This document shows, in pieces, positions 43,185 to 51,156 of a stretch of DNA of 64,000 bases (its first letter is position 1; the number at the start of each line of letters is the position of its first letter). A program made the translations under genes and the position numbers. The notes beneath the pieces are model-generated. The model did no database searches. It had not been told where the DNA came from and saw only the letters and a list, made by a program, of their open reading frames with translations. The stretch spans positions 992,001-1,056,000 of the forward strand of contig NZ_RBWU01000001.1 in NCBI RefSeq assembly GCF_003634705.1, read 5' to 3'. The stretch is from Actinomadura pelletieri DSM 43383 (GTDB taxonomy: Bacteria; Actinomycetota; Actinomycetes; Streptosporangiales; Streptosporangiaceae).

Positions 43185-43444
43185 CCCGTCTTCTGCGGTG
43201 CCGCGTCATCCCGTCCTGCTGGATGCGGACCGCCCGTCTGGCCCGGCTCGCGGACGTCGCCCCAGACCAGGCCATCGACCTGATCGACGAGTTGCTGCGC
43301 AACGGGTAGAGGCGTGCGGGCCCTTCTCGGCCCGGGCGCTACGACGTCGCCCGCGCCGCCATCACCGCGGGAGTCACCAAGGTCGAAACTGCGCCCGTGT
43401 ACGCGTAAGGCGGTGCCGCATTTACGGGAGATATCAGGACGGAA
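43185..43444. other. Gap with short coding remnants
   Basis: Fragments DQAIDLIDELLRNG (stop near 43309) and RYDVARAAITAGVTKVET (stop near 43408) on the plus strand look like gene ends but cannot be assigned to families. Confidence 0.3.
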
Positions 43445-43888
43445 TTACGGGGTCCAGCCGTGGGTGGTGAAGGGGATTCCGGCCAGGTAGGCGCGGATTC
43501 CGGCGGCGGGGTAGGGGATGGTGTTCGAGGGCAGGAGCTGGGGGTCGCACCATTGGAGTTTGCGGCATTTGTGGGGTTCGGCGTTATGGGGATCCCCCGA
43601 CCAGTGGGTGGTGGCGAAGAACAGGCCGAGGCGGGCCCGTGCGGGGAGTTGGCGGTGATGGACGACGGTGGTCAGGACGAGGTCGGCCGGGTCGATGACG
43701 ACGCCGGTCTCTTCGTGGGCTTCGCGGGCCGCGCCGTGGGAGGCGGGTTCGCCTTCCTCCAGGTGGCCGGAGGGGAGGTGCAGCATGCCGCTGCCGTACC
43801 CGGTGCCCTGACGTTCCAGTAGAAGGATGTCGTCGTCGCGTTCGAGGATGACGTGAACGTCCACGATGGGTCGGTAGCGATCGGTCAT
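43445..43888 (-). CDS. NUDIX hydrolase
   Basis: A 147-aa protein with a complete Nudix box, GHLEEGEPASHGAAREAHEE followed by TGV (~41-63). It matches GX5EX7REUXEEXGU with all metal-binding Glu residues. The flanking strands (DVHVILERDDDILLLERQG and LGLFFATTHWSGDP) are standard for small MutT-type proteins. They hydrolyse nucleoside diphosphates linked to another group; the substrate is not predictable here. The start is ATG 43888 (GGAGGGGCAGC upstream). It is a single gene with no evident operon. Confidence 0.9.
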   Translation of the reverse strand: MTDRYRPIVDVHVILERDDDILLLERQGTGYGSGMLHLPSGHLEEGEPASHGAAREAHEETGVVIDPADLVLTTVVHHRQLPARARLGLFFATTHWSGDPHNAEPHKCRKLQWCDPQLLPSNTIPYPAAGIRAYLAGIPFTTHGWTP

Positions 43889-43919
43889 GCTGCCCCTCCG
43901 GCGCGCTGGTCGCTGCGGT

Positions 43920-44158
43920 TCAGGATGGGGCAGAGGTTAGTGGTATCGCGGTGGTGGCCACGCGGAGAGCCGATGAATTGGGGTCAAAGGAGTCCGCTTG
44001 TTTGATGATTGTTGTGGTTGGTCGTTTTGGTTCGGGTGTGCGGGTGGGGTGGCGGGGGAGGAAGAGGGTTATCAGTAGTCCTATGGCCATTCCGGCTGTT
44101 GTTAGGAGGATGACGGTGAATTCGCCGTTCGCGGTCGCGGTGCGTAGTTCGTGGCGGT
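43920..44158 (-). pseudogene. C-terminal remnant of an MFS exporter
   Basis: The minus-strand frame RHELRTATANGEFTVILLTT, AGMAIGLLITLFLPRHP and a basic tail to the TGA at 43920-43922 is the last transmembrane helix and C-terminus of a DHA2-type transporter. The rest is missing; upstream it abuts the ArsR remnant on the other strand. Codons here favour A endings (CTA, ACA, ATA), unlike most of the window. Confidence 0.55.
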
Positions 44159-44169
44159 AGCGTCCTGAC

Positions 44170-44358
44170 CGTGGTGGGGATCACGGCGAAGTCGACCATG
44201 ACGTACCACTGGCGGGTGCTGCGTGAGGGCGGCGTCATCTTCCGGGAGGCCGCGAGAACTTGCGTCGCCTGCGCCGATCAGACCTGGACGCCATCCTCTC
44301 CGGCGACGCCACCGGCCGACCCCGATTTCCCCAGGTATGGCAAAGCGTACTTGAGTGA
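44170..44358 (+). pseudogene. ArsR-type winged-helix regulator remnant
   Basis: GITAKSTMTYHWRVLREGGV (recognition helix of an ArsR-type HTH) is followed, after a one-step frame change, by GRENLRRLRRSDLDAILSGD and an end at the TGA 44356-44358. Only the C-terminal ~60 residues survive. It probably belonged to the same regulator/exporter pair as the MFS remnant. Confidence 0.6.
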
Positions 44359-44464
44359 CTACTTACTGTCAGTAGACTGGGTGGTGCTTGCGGACCTTCG
44401 GGTCCCGGACGGGTCGTGACCGCTGACGTCTCCCCAGCGGCCACGGCCCGTTCGTCGTGGCGGC

Positions 44465-44848
44465 CTAGTCCGCCTCGAACTTCAGGTCGCTCTCGACGTG
44501 GACGATCATCGCGTCCGGGTCGAAGGTCAGCCGGACGGGGCCCGTCAGCCAGCCGAGGTGATGGGAGTAGAAGAAGTCATAGGACACGATGCCGTCCCTT
44601 GCGGTCATCGGCTCCTCTTCTCCCCTGGCCCAGGCGCTGTCGATCGGCACCCGGTTCCGGCCGTCCGTGCTGGTCACCTGGAATTCTCTGCCGTCGAGAG
44701 TGAGCGTCCAGCTCGTGGACACCGGGTCGCTCAGGCTGTGCTCAGGCTGAGCGCGCCGAACCGTCACATGGCGAGCCATGACGGTGCCGTGCCCTTCGAG
44801 TAAGGCGAACGGAACCTCACCGGCTGCAATCACTTCGTCCTCGGCCAT
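44465..44848 (-). CDS. Hypothetical protein
   Basis: A 127-aa protein from ATG 44848 (MAEDEVIAAGEVPFALLEGH); the frame also has a start at 44857. It is soluble, beta-rich and acidic, with SWTLTLDGREFQVTSTDGRN in the centre and LTFDPDAMIVHVESDLKF at the C-terminus. No catalytic motif, signal peptide or membrane span is seen, and I do not recognise a family. It follows the DUF6745-like operon on the same strand with about 90 bp between genes. Confidence 0.5.
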   Translation of the reverse strand: MAEDEVIAAGEVPFALLEGHGTVMARHVTVRRAQPEHSLSDPVSTSWTLTLDGREFQVTSTDGRNRVPIDSAWARGEEEPMTARDGIVSYDFFYSHHLGWLTGPVRLTFDPDAMIVHVESDLKFEAD

Positions 44849-44937
44849 ATCCCACATAATCCAGGGACGGACGAGAGTGTGGGGTCGTCCCGGCTACGTG
44901 GTCGGTGTTCAGAGCACGCAGCCGGGAGCGACATCGG

Positions 44938-46134
44938 TCAGGTTCGGCGGGACGTCTGGCGGTACTGGGCGGCGGTGAGGCCGACCTGCCAGGCGGCCGC
45001 CCTTACCGGGTCCCGGATCCAGCCGGGGACCAGCTCACCGAACTCGCGGCGGGTGCCGTCCCGCTCCAGCGTCCCGTTGGTCATCAGCAGTAGGTGCAGA
45101 TGGTCGTCGTACAGCGACTCCAGACACCACAGGCTGAGGACCTGTCCGGGATTGCCGGGGTCCGGTGTTTCCCGACCGACCCTCGGCCAGCCCGCCTCGC
45201 TGACCACCTGGTGCCAACCGGCGCGTCCGACCAACATCTCCACGGCGCAGCGCCGCTGCTCGGTGTTGCGCAGCGACACCGCGCGGGCGATCGGGACGTC
45301 CTCCTCGATGATCTCGCGCGGCATGGTGACGCCGTGCCAGGCCCACAGGCACCAGCCGTCCGGGTACCGCACCGCCGGGCCGCTCTCGTTGTGGAGTCGC
45401 CCCTCGGCGTCGTGGTGCAGTTCGATGGGGCGTTCGGTGAGGATCACGCTGTTCCTCATCGGCCACCACGCACCGGCCGACCGCTCCACCTGGAGCAGGC
45501 CGCGGCCGTGGCGGTCCGGTTCCCGGACACCGCATCGTTCGAGGAAGGAGAGCTGCGCGAGCTGCCGCAGCATCCGCGGAGGGTAGGCGCCCAGCCGGGG
45601 CAGCGCCCCAACTTCGGGACGCTGCTCCGCGTCCTGCCAGGTCGCCGCCACATGGTCGATCGCGGTGCCTACGGCCTTGCCGAGGCCCGTTTCGACGGCG
45701 GTGGCCACCTCGCGGCCGAGCCGGTGCAGCAGGCCGCCCCAGCGCGGGTCGCGTTCCAGGTCGTCGAGGTCGGACGGCAGCGGATCCAGCATGATCAGGT
45801 CGGTTTCCGGAGGGGCCTCCGGGACCGTTTCGATGATGGCGTCGCCGGTCGGTTCCGGCAGCGTCCGCCATGCCCGCCTGGTGATGAGGGAGCGTCGGCC
45901 CGCGCGGATGTCGGCGCCGATGCTGCCCGCCATCGGCGAGCCAAGCCAGATCACGTGCTCCGGCGGACGGCGGCCGGCGCCGAGGTAGACGTCCTGGACG
46001 CCCGCCTCGGCCGCCACCCGGTCCGTCGGACCAACGGCCAGCCCGTGCCCCACCCACTCGTCCCGGACCAACGGCAGTAGTGCCTGCTGGTCCGCGGTCG
46101 GCGGCGGGTGGTGGCCGGGCGCCTTCGCCGTCAT
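44938..46134 (-). CDS. DUF6745-like protein
   Basis: A 398-aa protein. The diagnostic stretch is HHDAEGRLHNESGPAVRYPD, then GWCLWAWHGVTMPREII (~255-290), seen in DUF6745 proteins, which are often Leu-rich-repeat-associated. An N-terminal segment DVYLGAGRRPPEHVIWLGSP and an LRQLAQLSFLERCG helix (~193-206) are also typical. The C-terminal part resembles a small repeat domain with WCLESLYDDHLHLLLMTNGT. Actinomycetes commonly encode it together with the protein upstream (46134-46673), with which it shares an ATGA overlap. No biochemical function is known. Confidence 0.75.
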   Translation of the reverse strand: MTAKAPGHHPPPTADQQALLPLVRDEWVGHGLAVGPTDRVAAEAGVQDVYLGAGRRPPEHVIWLGSPMAGSIGADIRAGRRSLITRRAWRTLPEPTGDAIIETVPEAPPETDLIMLDPLPSDLDDLERDPRWGGLLHRLGREVATAVETGLGKAVGTAIDHVAATWQDAEQRPEVGALPRLGAYPPRMLRQLAQLSFLERCGVREPDRHGRGLLQVERSAGAWWPMRNSVILTERPIELHHDAEGRLHNESGPAVRYPDGWCLWAWHGVTMPREIIEEDVPIARAVSLRNTEQRRCAVEMLVGRAGWHQVVSEAGWPRVGRETPDPGNPGQVLSLWCLESLYDDHLHLLLMTNGTLERDGTRREFGELVPGWIRDPVRAAAWQVGLTAAQYRQTSRRT

Positions 46135-46673
46135 CAGTCCGCGACGAAGCGGACGGACGCGTTCCAGTCCTGTTGACGGGCCGCCGCCTGCTCGCGGATC
46201 GCCTGGTCGCGGGCCGCCTGCTTACGAGCCTGCTTACGGGCCTGCTCGCGCTTGCGGCGGGCTCCCGGGTCGAGGACACGGGGTGCCATTTCGCGCTTGC
46301 GGCGCAGTACGTACCGGCCGGGCGCGATTCCCGTGTTTCCGTGCTCCGGGTGGTCCAGCCACGCGGTCGCCCCGTCGCCGACTTCCAGCGATCCGAGGGT
46401 GATGTCGTCCGCCGCGCCATTGGCGGCGTCGTACCGGACGTCACCGGACGCGAGAAGCAGGTGCGTGTTTCCGCCCGCCTCGCCAAAGACCACGGCAATA
46501 CCGGACGCCGGAACCTGGGTCACCGCAGGCTGATAATCCCGCGACGCCATCGCGGCGGGAATCACCGAAACATCGCCCTGGTGCTGAAGTCCGGCGATCG
46601 TCGGAATGTCGAGTTCGGCGGCCAGGTGGGCGAGGTCGCTGCCTTCTGACCGCACGTTGCTGAGAAGTATCAT
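46134..46673 (-). CDS. Hypothetical partner of the DUF6745-like protein
   Basis: A 179-aa protein. A beta-rich domain (about 40-115) includes VFGEAGGNTHLLLASGDVRY and ITLGSLEVGDGATAWLDHPEHG; the family tail is GRYVLRRKREMAPRVLDPG. It ends in a strongly basic, repetitive KREQARKQARKQAARDQAIR helix (~138-165) that may bind nucleic acid or be a coiled coil. The same protein accompanies DUF6745 proteins in other actinomycetes. It is translationally coupled to 44938-46134. Role unknown. Confidence 0.65.
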   Translation of the reverse strand: MILLSNVRSEGSDLAHLAAELDIPTIAGLQHQGDVSVIPAAMASRDYQPAVTQVPASGIAVVFGEAGGNTHLLLASGDVRYDAANGAADDITLGSLEVGDGATAWLDHPEHGNTGIAPGRYVLRRKREMAPRVLDPGARRKREQARKQARKQAARDQAIREQAAARQQDWNASVRFVAD

Positions 46674-46834
46674 TACGGCCTCCCACCGAAGTGCTTGCCA
46701 TGAAATGTAACGTCGCGCCTCAACGCAGGAAACTGATTTTTCCGGACGCTCCTCGTCCCCGAAGAAGTCCCCTTGTCGGACGCGTGGCGTAGGTTGCCCT
46801 GTGTGGCGGAACCGGAGTGTGAGGTGGGCTGGTC

Positions 46835-47239
46835 GTGAGCTGGGACGTCTTGCTGATGCGGGTTCCGGCGGAGGTCCGCGGGATGGACGACCTGCCGCAG
46901 GATTACGCTCCCGAACCGGTTGGTTCGCTGCCGGACGCCCTCGGCCGTCTGGCGAGCGAACTGCCCGAGGTCGATCTCTCAGACCCCGAGTGGGGCGTGC
47001 TCGAAGGTCCGACGTGGTCGATCGAGCTGAACATCGGGCACGATGATCCGCTGGAGGCGGTGATGCTTCATGTGCGCGGTGGCGGCGACGATGTGCTCAC
47101 CGTCATCCTGAGGATCGCGCAGATACTCGGATGCCGGGCCCTTGATACCTCCACCGGCGATTTTCTCGCGGAAGGCCGAACCGAAGGCTGGCACGCTTTT
47201 CAGCAGTACCGCGATCAGGTGGCGAACAGGCTCGGCTAG
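46835..47239 (+). CDS. Hypothetical protein
   Basis: A 134-aa soluble, acidic protein starting at GTG 46835 (MSWDVLLMRVPAEVRGMDDL). It has a compact alpha/beta pattern, SIELNIGHDDPLEAVMLHVR followed by GGGDDVLTVILRIAQILGC and a C-terminal helix FQQYRDQVANRLG. The opening M-S-W-D-V-x-L is shared by a group of small uncharacterised bacterial proteins. No active-site motif, signal peptide or membrane span is seen. Function unknown. Confidence 0.6.
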   Translation: MSWDVLLMRVPAEVRGMDDLPQDYAPEPVGSLPDALGRLASELPEVDLSDPEWGVLEGPTWSIELNIGHDDPLEAVMLHVRGGGDDVLTVILRIAQILGCRALDTSTGDFLAEGRTEGWHAFQQYRDQVANRLG

Positions 47240-47606
47240 GGCGTTTCCCAGTCAATGCGCCCGACTGACGGCCACCATGAGGTACGGCCGGTGCCCTACG
47301 ACCAACGGCTTACTCGTCCACCCGCTGATCTGCACGGTTTGGTCATTTACGTTGTCGCGTAGTCCAGGTTCGACGCCAGGTGGTGAACAACGTTCGATCG
47401 GTTTCGGTGTTTAGGGTCGCCGGGTGGAGGTCCGATCGCTCGCTTTTCGCCTGGATCTGTTGCTGCGCCGCCAGGCGGGTTCGATCAGCAGGCGGCGCGC
47501 ACCAGTGACGGTTTGATCGAGGAGCGGCGGCGTGCCCGTCCAAGGCCCTGCGAATCCGGCCCGGGGACGTGTTCAGGCGGGATTCGCAGTGCCTTCTCGG
47601 TGGAGG
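47240..47606. other. Gap with a decayed fragment and a terminator hairpin
   Basis: A plus-strand fragment VEVRSLAFRLDLLLRRQAGS, then ISRRRA (from about 47424) resembles the N-terminus of AbiEi/DUF559-type proteins (LLRRQ-x-G-x-x-SRRQAL) but stops after ~30 codons. The hairpin at 47548-47589 belongs to the tautomerase gene. Nothing else is recognised. Confidence 0.35.
47548..47589 (-). terminator. Hairpin downstream of the tautomerase gene
   Basis: CTGCGAATCC (47548-47557) is complementary to GGATTCGCAG (47580-47589), 22-base GC-rich loop, 18 bp beyond the tautomerase stop. It has no T tract, as usual for actinomycete terminators. Confidence 0.5.
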
Positions 47607-48041
47607 TCAGCCCTTGGTCACCAGGGCGACGATGTCCTCGATGCGGACGATTTCGCCGCGTGCTCCCCAGTTGCCCTCTGGGACCTCGTTGATGTGCACC
47701 CACGCGGCGGTGTTGCCGGTGAACCGTTCGGGGTCCGTGTCGGCGTCCGCCAGTACCTGCGTCACGCGTTTCACGATGTCCCGGCGTTTGTCGTCGTTCA
47801 TCGAACCGGCCGGGACCCCCACCCGCACCATGTACTTCGGCTTCTCCTCGGGAGGCACCGCCTGGCCGCCGACGAACCAGGCGTCGACCTCGTTGACCAC
47901 CAGCCAGGAGATGGACCTGGCCGCCTCGTTGTCCGGCGCGCCCTCGGCGATCATCACTTCCGACACCAGGCGGCCACCGATCTCGTTGCGGCGGTCCTCA
48001 TCGAGCGAGCCCTTACGGACGAACAACTCCACGAACGGCAC
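47607..48041 (-). CDS. Tautomerase-family protein (4-oxalocrotonate tautomerase-like)
   Basis: A 144-aa protein made of two tautomerase-type beta-alpha-beta units. It begins MPFVELFVRKGSLDEDRRNE, where Pro1 after Met removal would be the catalytic base. A second half, KYMVRVGVPAGSMNDDKRRD (~69-88), gives a fused-dimer layout. W-H-I-NEVPEGNWGARGEIVR is the family C-terminus. Such enzymes isomerise or hydrolyse small keto-enol compounds. It is divergent from the HxlR regulator, and the shared region holds two TTCAnTGAA sites, so it is very probably that regulator's target. Confidence 0.9.
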   Translation of the reverse strand: MPFVELFVRKGSLDEDRRNEIGGRLVSEVMIAEGAPDNEAARSISWLVVNEVDAWFVGGQAVPPEEKPKYMVRVGVPAGSMNDDKRRDIVKRVTQVLADADTDPERFTGNTAAWVHINEVPEGNWGARGEIVRIEDIVALVTKG

Positions 48042-48052
48042 TACTTAGTCCT

Positions 48053-48116
48053 TTCATTGAACTCTTCCCTGGTCGCAACGTATCCCAGTGAGTTCAATGA
48101 ATCAACCCTCTACACT
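48053..48116. promoter_or_regulatory. HxlR operator pair and leaderless-type promoter
   Basis: TTCATTGAACTC (48053-48064) and GAGTTCAATGAA (48090-48101) form a perfect inverted repeat with a 25-bp spacer. Each arm contains its own 9-bp palindrome TTCAnTGAA. The sites flank the divergent tautomerase and HxlR promoters. A -10-like TACACT (48111-48116) is 7 bases from the HxlR ATG, so that mRNA is probably leaderless and repressed by its product. Confidence 0.7.
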
Positions 48117-48123
48117 GTGTCCC

Positions 48124-48642
48124 ATGCAACGGACCAGCTTCGCGGAGATGCACTGCTCGATCGGGCAGACCCTGGAACGCGTCGGCGAGTGGTGGACCCC
48201 GCTGATCGTGCGGGACATCTATCTGGGCCTGCACCGGTTCGACGACATCGCCGAAAACCTCGGCATCTCCCGCAACCTGCTCACCCGTCGGCTCCAGACC
48301 CTGGTCACCGACGGCATCGTGAAACGCCACGCCTACCAGCAGCGGCCGCTGCGGCACGAGTACCACCTCACCGAGGCGGGTCGGGAACTGGTGCCGGTGC
48401 TGATGGCGCTGATGGCCTGGGGTGACAAGTGGGCCACGCCGGAGGGCGGCCCGCCCGTCCGGCTGGAACACCACGACTGCGGGGCCGAGTTCACTCCGCA
48501 TGTCTGCTGCTCGGCCTGTGGGGAGCGGGTGAGCAGCGAGAACGTCACGGCGCTGCCCGGCCCGGGTGCCGCGTCCGGGCCCGGGACCAGGGTGCTCGCC
48601 CGGCGCGGTGGTGTCACGGCCGGACGGTCGGAAGTCGGTTAG
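48124..48642 (+). CDS. HxlR-family transcriptional regulator
   Basis: A 172-aa winged-helix protein. CSIGQTLERVGEWWTPLIVR (~11-30) is the HxlR signature start. FDDIAENLGISRNLLTRRLQ (~41-60) is the recognition helix, and RPLRHEYHLTEAGRELVPVL (~77-96) the wing and dimerisation helix. C-terminal Cys/His (EHHDCGAEFTPHVCCSACGE) may bind zinc or sense redox state, an extension found in some family members. HxlR proteins usually sense reactive aldehydes, quinones or disulfide stress. It is divergent from the tautomerase gene and probably controls both genes through the TTCAnTGAA sites. Confidence 0.9.
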   Translation: MQRTSFAEMHCSIGQTLERVGEWWTPLIVRDIYLGLHRFDDIAENLGISRNLLTRRLQTLVTDGIVKRHAYQQRPLRHEYHLTEAGRELVPVLMALMAWGDKWATPEGGPPVRLEHHDCGAEFTPHVCCSACGERVSSENVTALPGPGAASGPGTRVLARRGGVTAGRSEVG

Positions 48643-49073
48643 GGGCAGATCCAGCAGTAGAGGCGGGCGCGGTGGTCCACGGCTCGGGCGGCGAGCCCGG
48701 ACAACTCGTCCAGGAAGTCGTGCAGGTCGTCCGGGTCGACCGGGTCGAGGAAGGCGTCCTCGTCGTTCGACCAGGCTGTGGCGATCTCGGAGAAGGACGC
48801 GGGGTCGGCGGCGGCGAGGGCGTCTCGGAAGGCGTCCGCGACCGTGACGACCACGACCTCGCCGTCTCCCAGCATGCCGACCAGGGCGCCGCTTTGAGCG
48901 TCGGATCGGCCCGTCAGGAGCGCCTCGGCCGGGGCCAGGTTCACCACCGGGTCCATGCCCTTGACGACGAGCTGGTCGTAGCCCGTTCCGCTGGTCTCGC
49001 CATCGTCGCGGACGACGGCCCGGACGGCGTCGTCGTCATCCGCGGCGGCGAAGTAGCCGTAGAGAACTCCCAT
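48639..49073 (-). CDS. Hypothetical protein, DUF1877-like
   Basis: A 144-aa acidic protein from ATG 49073 (MGVLYGYFAAADDDDAVRAV); the frame extends to 49223 but similarity to neighbours and composition start here. The short M-G-x-x-Y-x-Y/F opening and later DAFLDPVDPDDLHDFLDELS are reminiscent of YfbM/DUF1877 proteins. No catalytic motif is apparent. It overlaps the end of the convergent HxlR gene by 4 bp and follows the YcxB-like gene on the same strand. Function unknown. Confidence 0.6.
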   Translation of the reverse strand: MGVLYGYFAAADDDDAVRAVVRDDGETSGTGYDQLVVKGMDPVVNLAPAEALLTGRSDAQSGALVGMLGDGEVVVVTVADAFRDALAAADPASFSEIATAWSNDEDAFLDPVDPDDLHDFLDELSGLAARAVDHRARLYCWICP

Positions 49074-49092
49074 GGGCGGATCCTCGCATCGG

Positions 49093-49569
49093 TTATCGAA
49101 GCGGCAGGTCGTCGAGGAAATCTCGGAGTTCGGTGATTCGGTCTTGCGGGACCGCCCGCTTCGGAAGAGCCAGGCATTGGTTGCGGGTGCCCAGTATCCA
49201 TTGATGGGGGCTTTCCCTGACAACGCCGATCCGGGCCCAGGGCACTTCGGTGGTCACGCCTCCGGACTCCCAGCGGATGCGGGTCGGAGTGATGCTGATG
49301 TGGCGTTCGTTCTGGTCCATCGGCTGGACGAGCGTCCACAAACTGATGAGGAGCGGCAGGACCAAGAGGACGACACCGCCCACCGCGGCCAGAGCAGGCG
49401 CATTCGTCGCCTCCCCGTGGCGGGCCGCCGCGCGGGACAGCGCCCCGATTCCCACTACCGCGATGGCAAAGCCGACGAGACCGGCGTACAGCAGCCAAAC
49501 GAACCAAGGGAAAACGACCGCGCGTCGACGATCGCGAGGCGTTGGCACGTAGCTGACCTCTAACTGCAT
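49093..49569 (-). CDS. YcxB-like membrane protein
   Basis: A 158-aa protein with a short N-terminal strand (MQLEVSYVPTPRDRRRA), two membrane spans (about 17-42 and 58-83) and a C-terminal PH-like soluble domain (ISITPTRIRWESGGVTTEVP, then LALPKRAVP). The arrangement matches YcxB-type C-terminal-domain proteins, small membrane proteins of unknown function. The downstream DUF1877-like gene starts 20 bp after its stop. Membrane location is the only firm inference. Confidence 0.7.
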   Translation of the reverse strand: MQLEVSYVPTPRDRRRAVVFPWFVWLLYAGLVGFAIAVVGIGALSRAAARHGEATNAPALAAVGGVVLLVLPLLISLWTLVQPMDQNERHISITPTRIRWESGGVTTEVPWARIGVVRESPHQWILGTRNQCLALPKRAVPQDRITELRDFLDDLPLR

Positions 49570-49621
49570 ATGCTGCCCTCTCAGCGGAATTAGAGGCCAG
49601 CCACGTTAGCGCCGGGGTACG

Positions 49622-50764
49622 TCAGTGAGGGATGCGGGACAGGACGGGCAGCGGCACTAGGCCGTACGAGTAGTAGTCGACGGTGTTCGCGCCCGCCTTG
49701 CGGGCGGCGGTGACCTTGGCGGCCAGATGGTCGGTCGAGGTCGTGTCGGGGAGGCCGGGGCGGAGGACGGCGCTGAGCGTGGTGTCCGGGCCCAGGGCCG
49801 TGCGGTAGGCGGTGACGTCCTCGGCCACGCGGTCCTCGTCGTAGGCGTAGCAGAGGATGGCGTATGACGGGACGACATCGCTCACCGCCGCCGGGTCCAC
49901 GCCGATCTGCCAGGCGGAGTCGGCGGCGGGGCCGCCGGTGGGACGTCCGTCCGCGTAGCCCTTCACGGCACCGGTGAGGTCGAGGAACGTCAGGCTGGAC
50001 CCTTCGGCGGCCACGGCTTCGGCGACGTCGGCGGCCAGGGACGTGACGATCGGGGTGCGGGAGCGGGCGTAGTCCTCCAGGACGGTCGGGAGCTCGGTGG
50101 CGGGAGGGCCGCCGTCCAGGACGGACGCGGCAAGTCGGGACGCGGCGGCACGGGCCGTTTCGGCGCCGGGGAGGCGGGACTGGCAGTGGGAGCAGAAGCA
50201 CAAACCGAGCGCGAACTCGGCGGCCGGGCCCAACTCCACAAAGGCGCGCTCATGGTGGTAGCCGTGCCCGAACATCCCGAAATGCAGGGACTCGGAGACG
50301 ACGCTGTCCACTCCCTGGCGGGCGATGGCGCGGCCCAGCGCGACGGCGTAGGCGCGGACGTCCGGGTTGGACGGGCACAGGTCGGCGGGTGCGGCACGGT
50401 CACCGAAGCAGTTCTCCTGGGTGACGTCCGGGAAGGCGAGGCCGAGGGTCGTGTTGTGCAGGAACACGCCCCAACCGTGCAGGGGCACACCCAGCTCGCG
50501 GGTCTGTCGGCGGAGGGCCTTCAACGGCTCCTGGTCGGCGTCCCGCTGGACGGGCGGGCGCAGGCGCAGCCCGTCGAACAGGTCGCCGGGAGGGAAGTGG
50601 ATCCCGTCGTGCCTGAGCGTCACGCGGGTGCGGCCGTGGGGAGTCACGTCGCGGGCGCGGTGGTAGGCCGCGCCGACCGTGAGGGCGGAGACGCCGTGGG
50701 AAAGGACCTGCGCGGCGTCCACCCCGCGCAGGTCCTCCACCAGGGCGTACAAAGACGAGTCCAT
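49622..50764 (-). CDS. Hypothetical TIM-barrel-like protein, last gene of the catabolic operon
   Basis: A 380-aa protein without signal peptide. It has alternating strands and helices with active-site-like residues at strand ends: LRHDGIHFPPGD (~51-62), LHGWGVFLHNTTLG (~95-108), VVSESLHFGMFGHGYHHE (~154-171) and a CFCSHC knuckle (~188-193). This pattern suggests a glycoside-hydrolase-like or metal-dependent TIM barrel, and FCSHCQ followed by a helix recalls the C-x-x-C after FDxHCP loops of GH42-like proteins. The precise family is not recognised. It overlaps the RidA stop (TGATG) and terminates the operon, so it may act on the same amino-sugar-acid substrate or a conjugate of it. Confidence 0.65.
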   Translation of the reverse strand: MDSSLYALVEDLRGVDAAQVLSHGVSALTVGAAYHRARDVTPHGRTRVTLRHDGIHFPPGDLFDGLRLRPPVQRDADQEPLKALRRQTRELGVPLHGWGVFLHNTTLGLAFPDVTQENCFGDRAAPADLCPSNPDVRAYAVALGRAIARQGVDSVVSESLHFGMFGHGYHHERAFVELGPAAEFALGLCFCSHCQSRLPGAETARAAASRLAASVLDGGPPATELPTVLEDYARSRTPIVTSLAADVAEAVAAEGSSLTFLDLTGAVKGYADGRPTGGPAADSAWQIGVDPAAVSDVVPSYAILCYAYDEDRVAEDVTAYRTALGPDTTLSAVLRPGLPDTTSTDHLAAKVTAARKAGANTVDYYSYGLVPLPVLSRIPH

Positions 50765-51147
50765 CAGCTCTTCTTGTAGGCGACGAAGTCGATCTCGACA
50801 AGGATGTTCATCAGGTCGGAGCCGACGGTGGTGCGCACCGGGTACGGCTCGGTGAAGTGCTCCCGGTACACCTTGTCGTAGGCGGCGAAGTCGCGGTGCA
50901 GGTCCTGGAGGTGGACGGTCGACTTCACGACGTCGTCCAGGCCGAGTCCGTGCTCGGCGAGGATCGCCTTCAGGTTCGCCAGGACCTGCCGGGTCTGCTG
51001 GGCGACGTCCCCGCCGACCGACTCGCCCGTCTTCGGGTCGTTCGGGCCCATGCCGGACGTGTAGAGGAAGTCGCCGACCACGATCGCCTGCGAGTACGTG
51101 CCGAGCGGAGCGGGCGCCGCCTCGCTGCGAATCTCACGTTTGCTCAT
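50764..51147 (-). CDS. RidA-family enamine/imine deaminase
   Basis: A 127-aa member of the YjgF/YER057c/UK114 family. It begins IRSEAAPAPLGTYSQAIVVG and contains LYTSGMGPND, VFANLKAIL-like HGLGLDDVVKSTVHL and the C-terminal PVRTTVGSDL with the Arg that binds the substrate carboxylate. RidA hydrolyses reactive 2-aminoacrylate-like enamines/imines released by PLP dehydratases. Its place in an operon with a PLP fold-III dehydratase/aldolase is mechanistically meaningful. It begins 9 bp after the kinase gene and overlaps the next gene. Confidence 0.92.
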   Translation of the reverse strand: MSKREIRSEAAPAPLGTYSQAIVVGDFLYTSGMGPNDPKTGESVGGDVAQQTRQVLANLKAILAEHGLGLDDVVKSTVHLQDLHRDFAAYDKVYREHFTEPYPVRTTVGSDLMNILVEIDFVAYKKS

Positions 51148-51156
51148 GTCTGTCTC

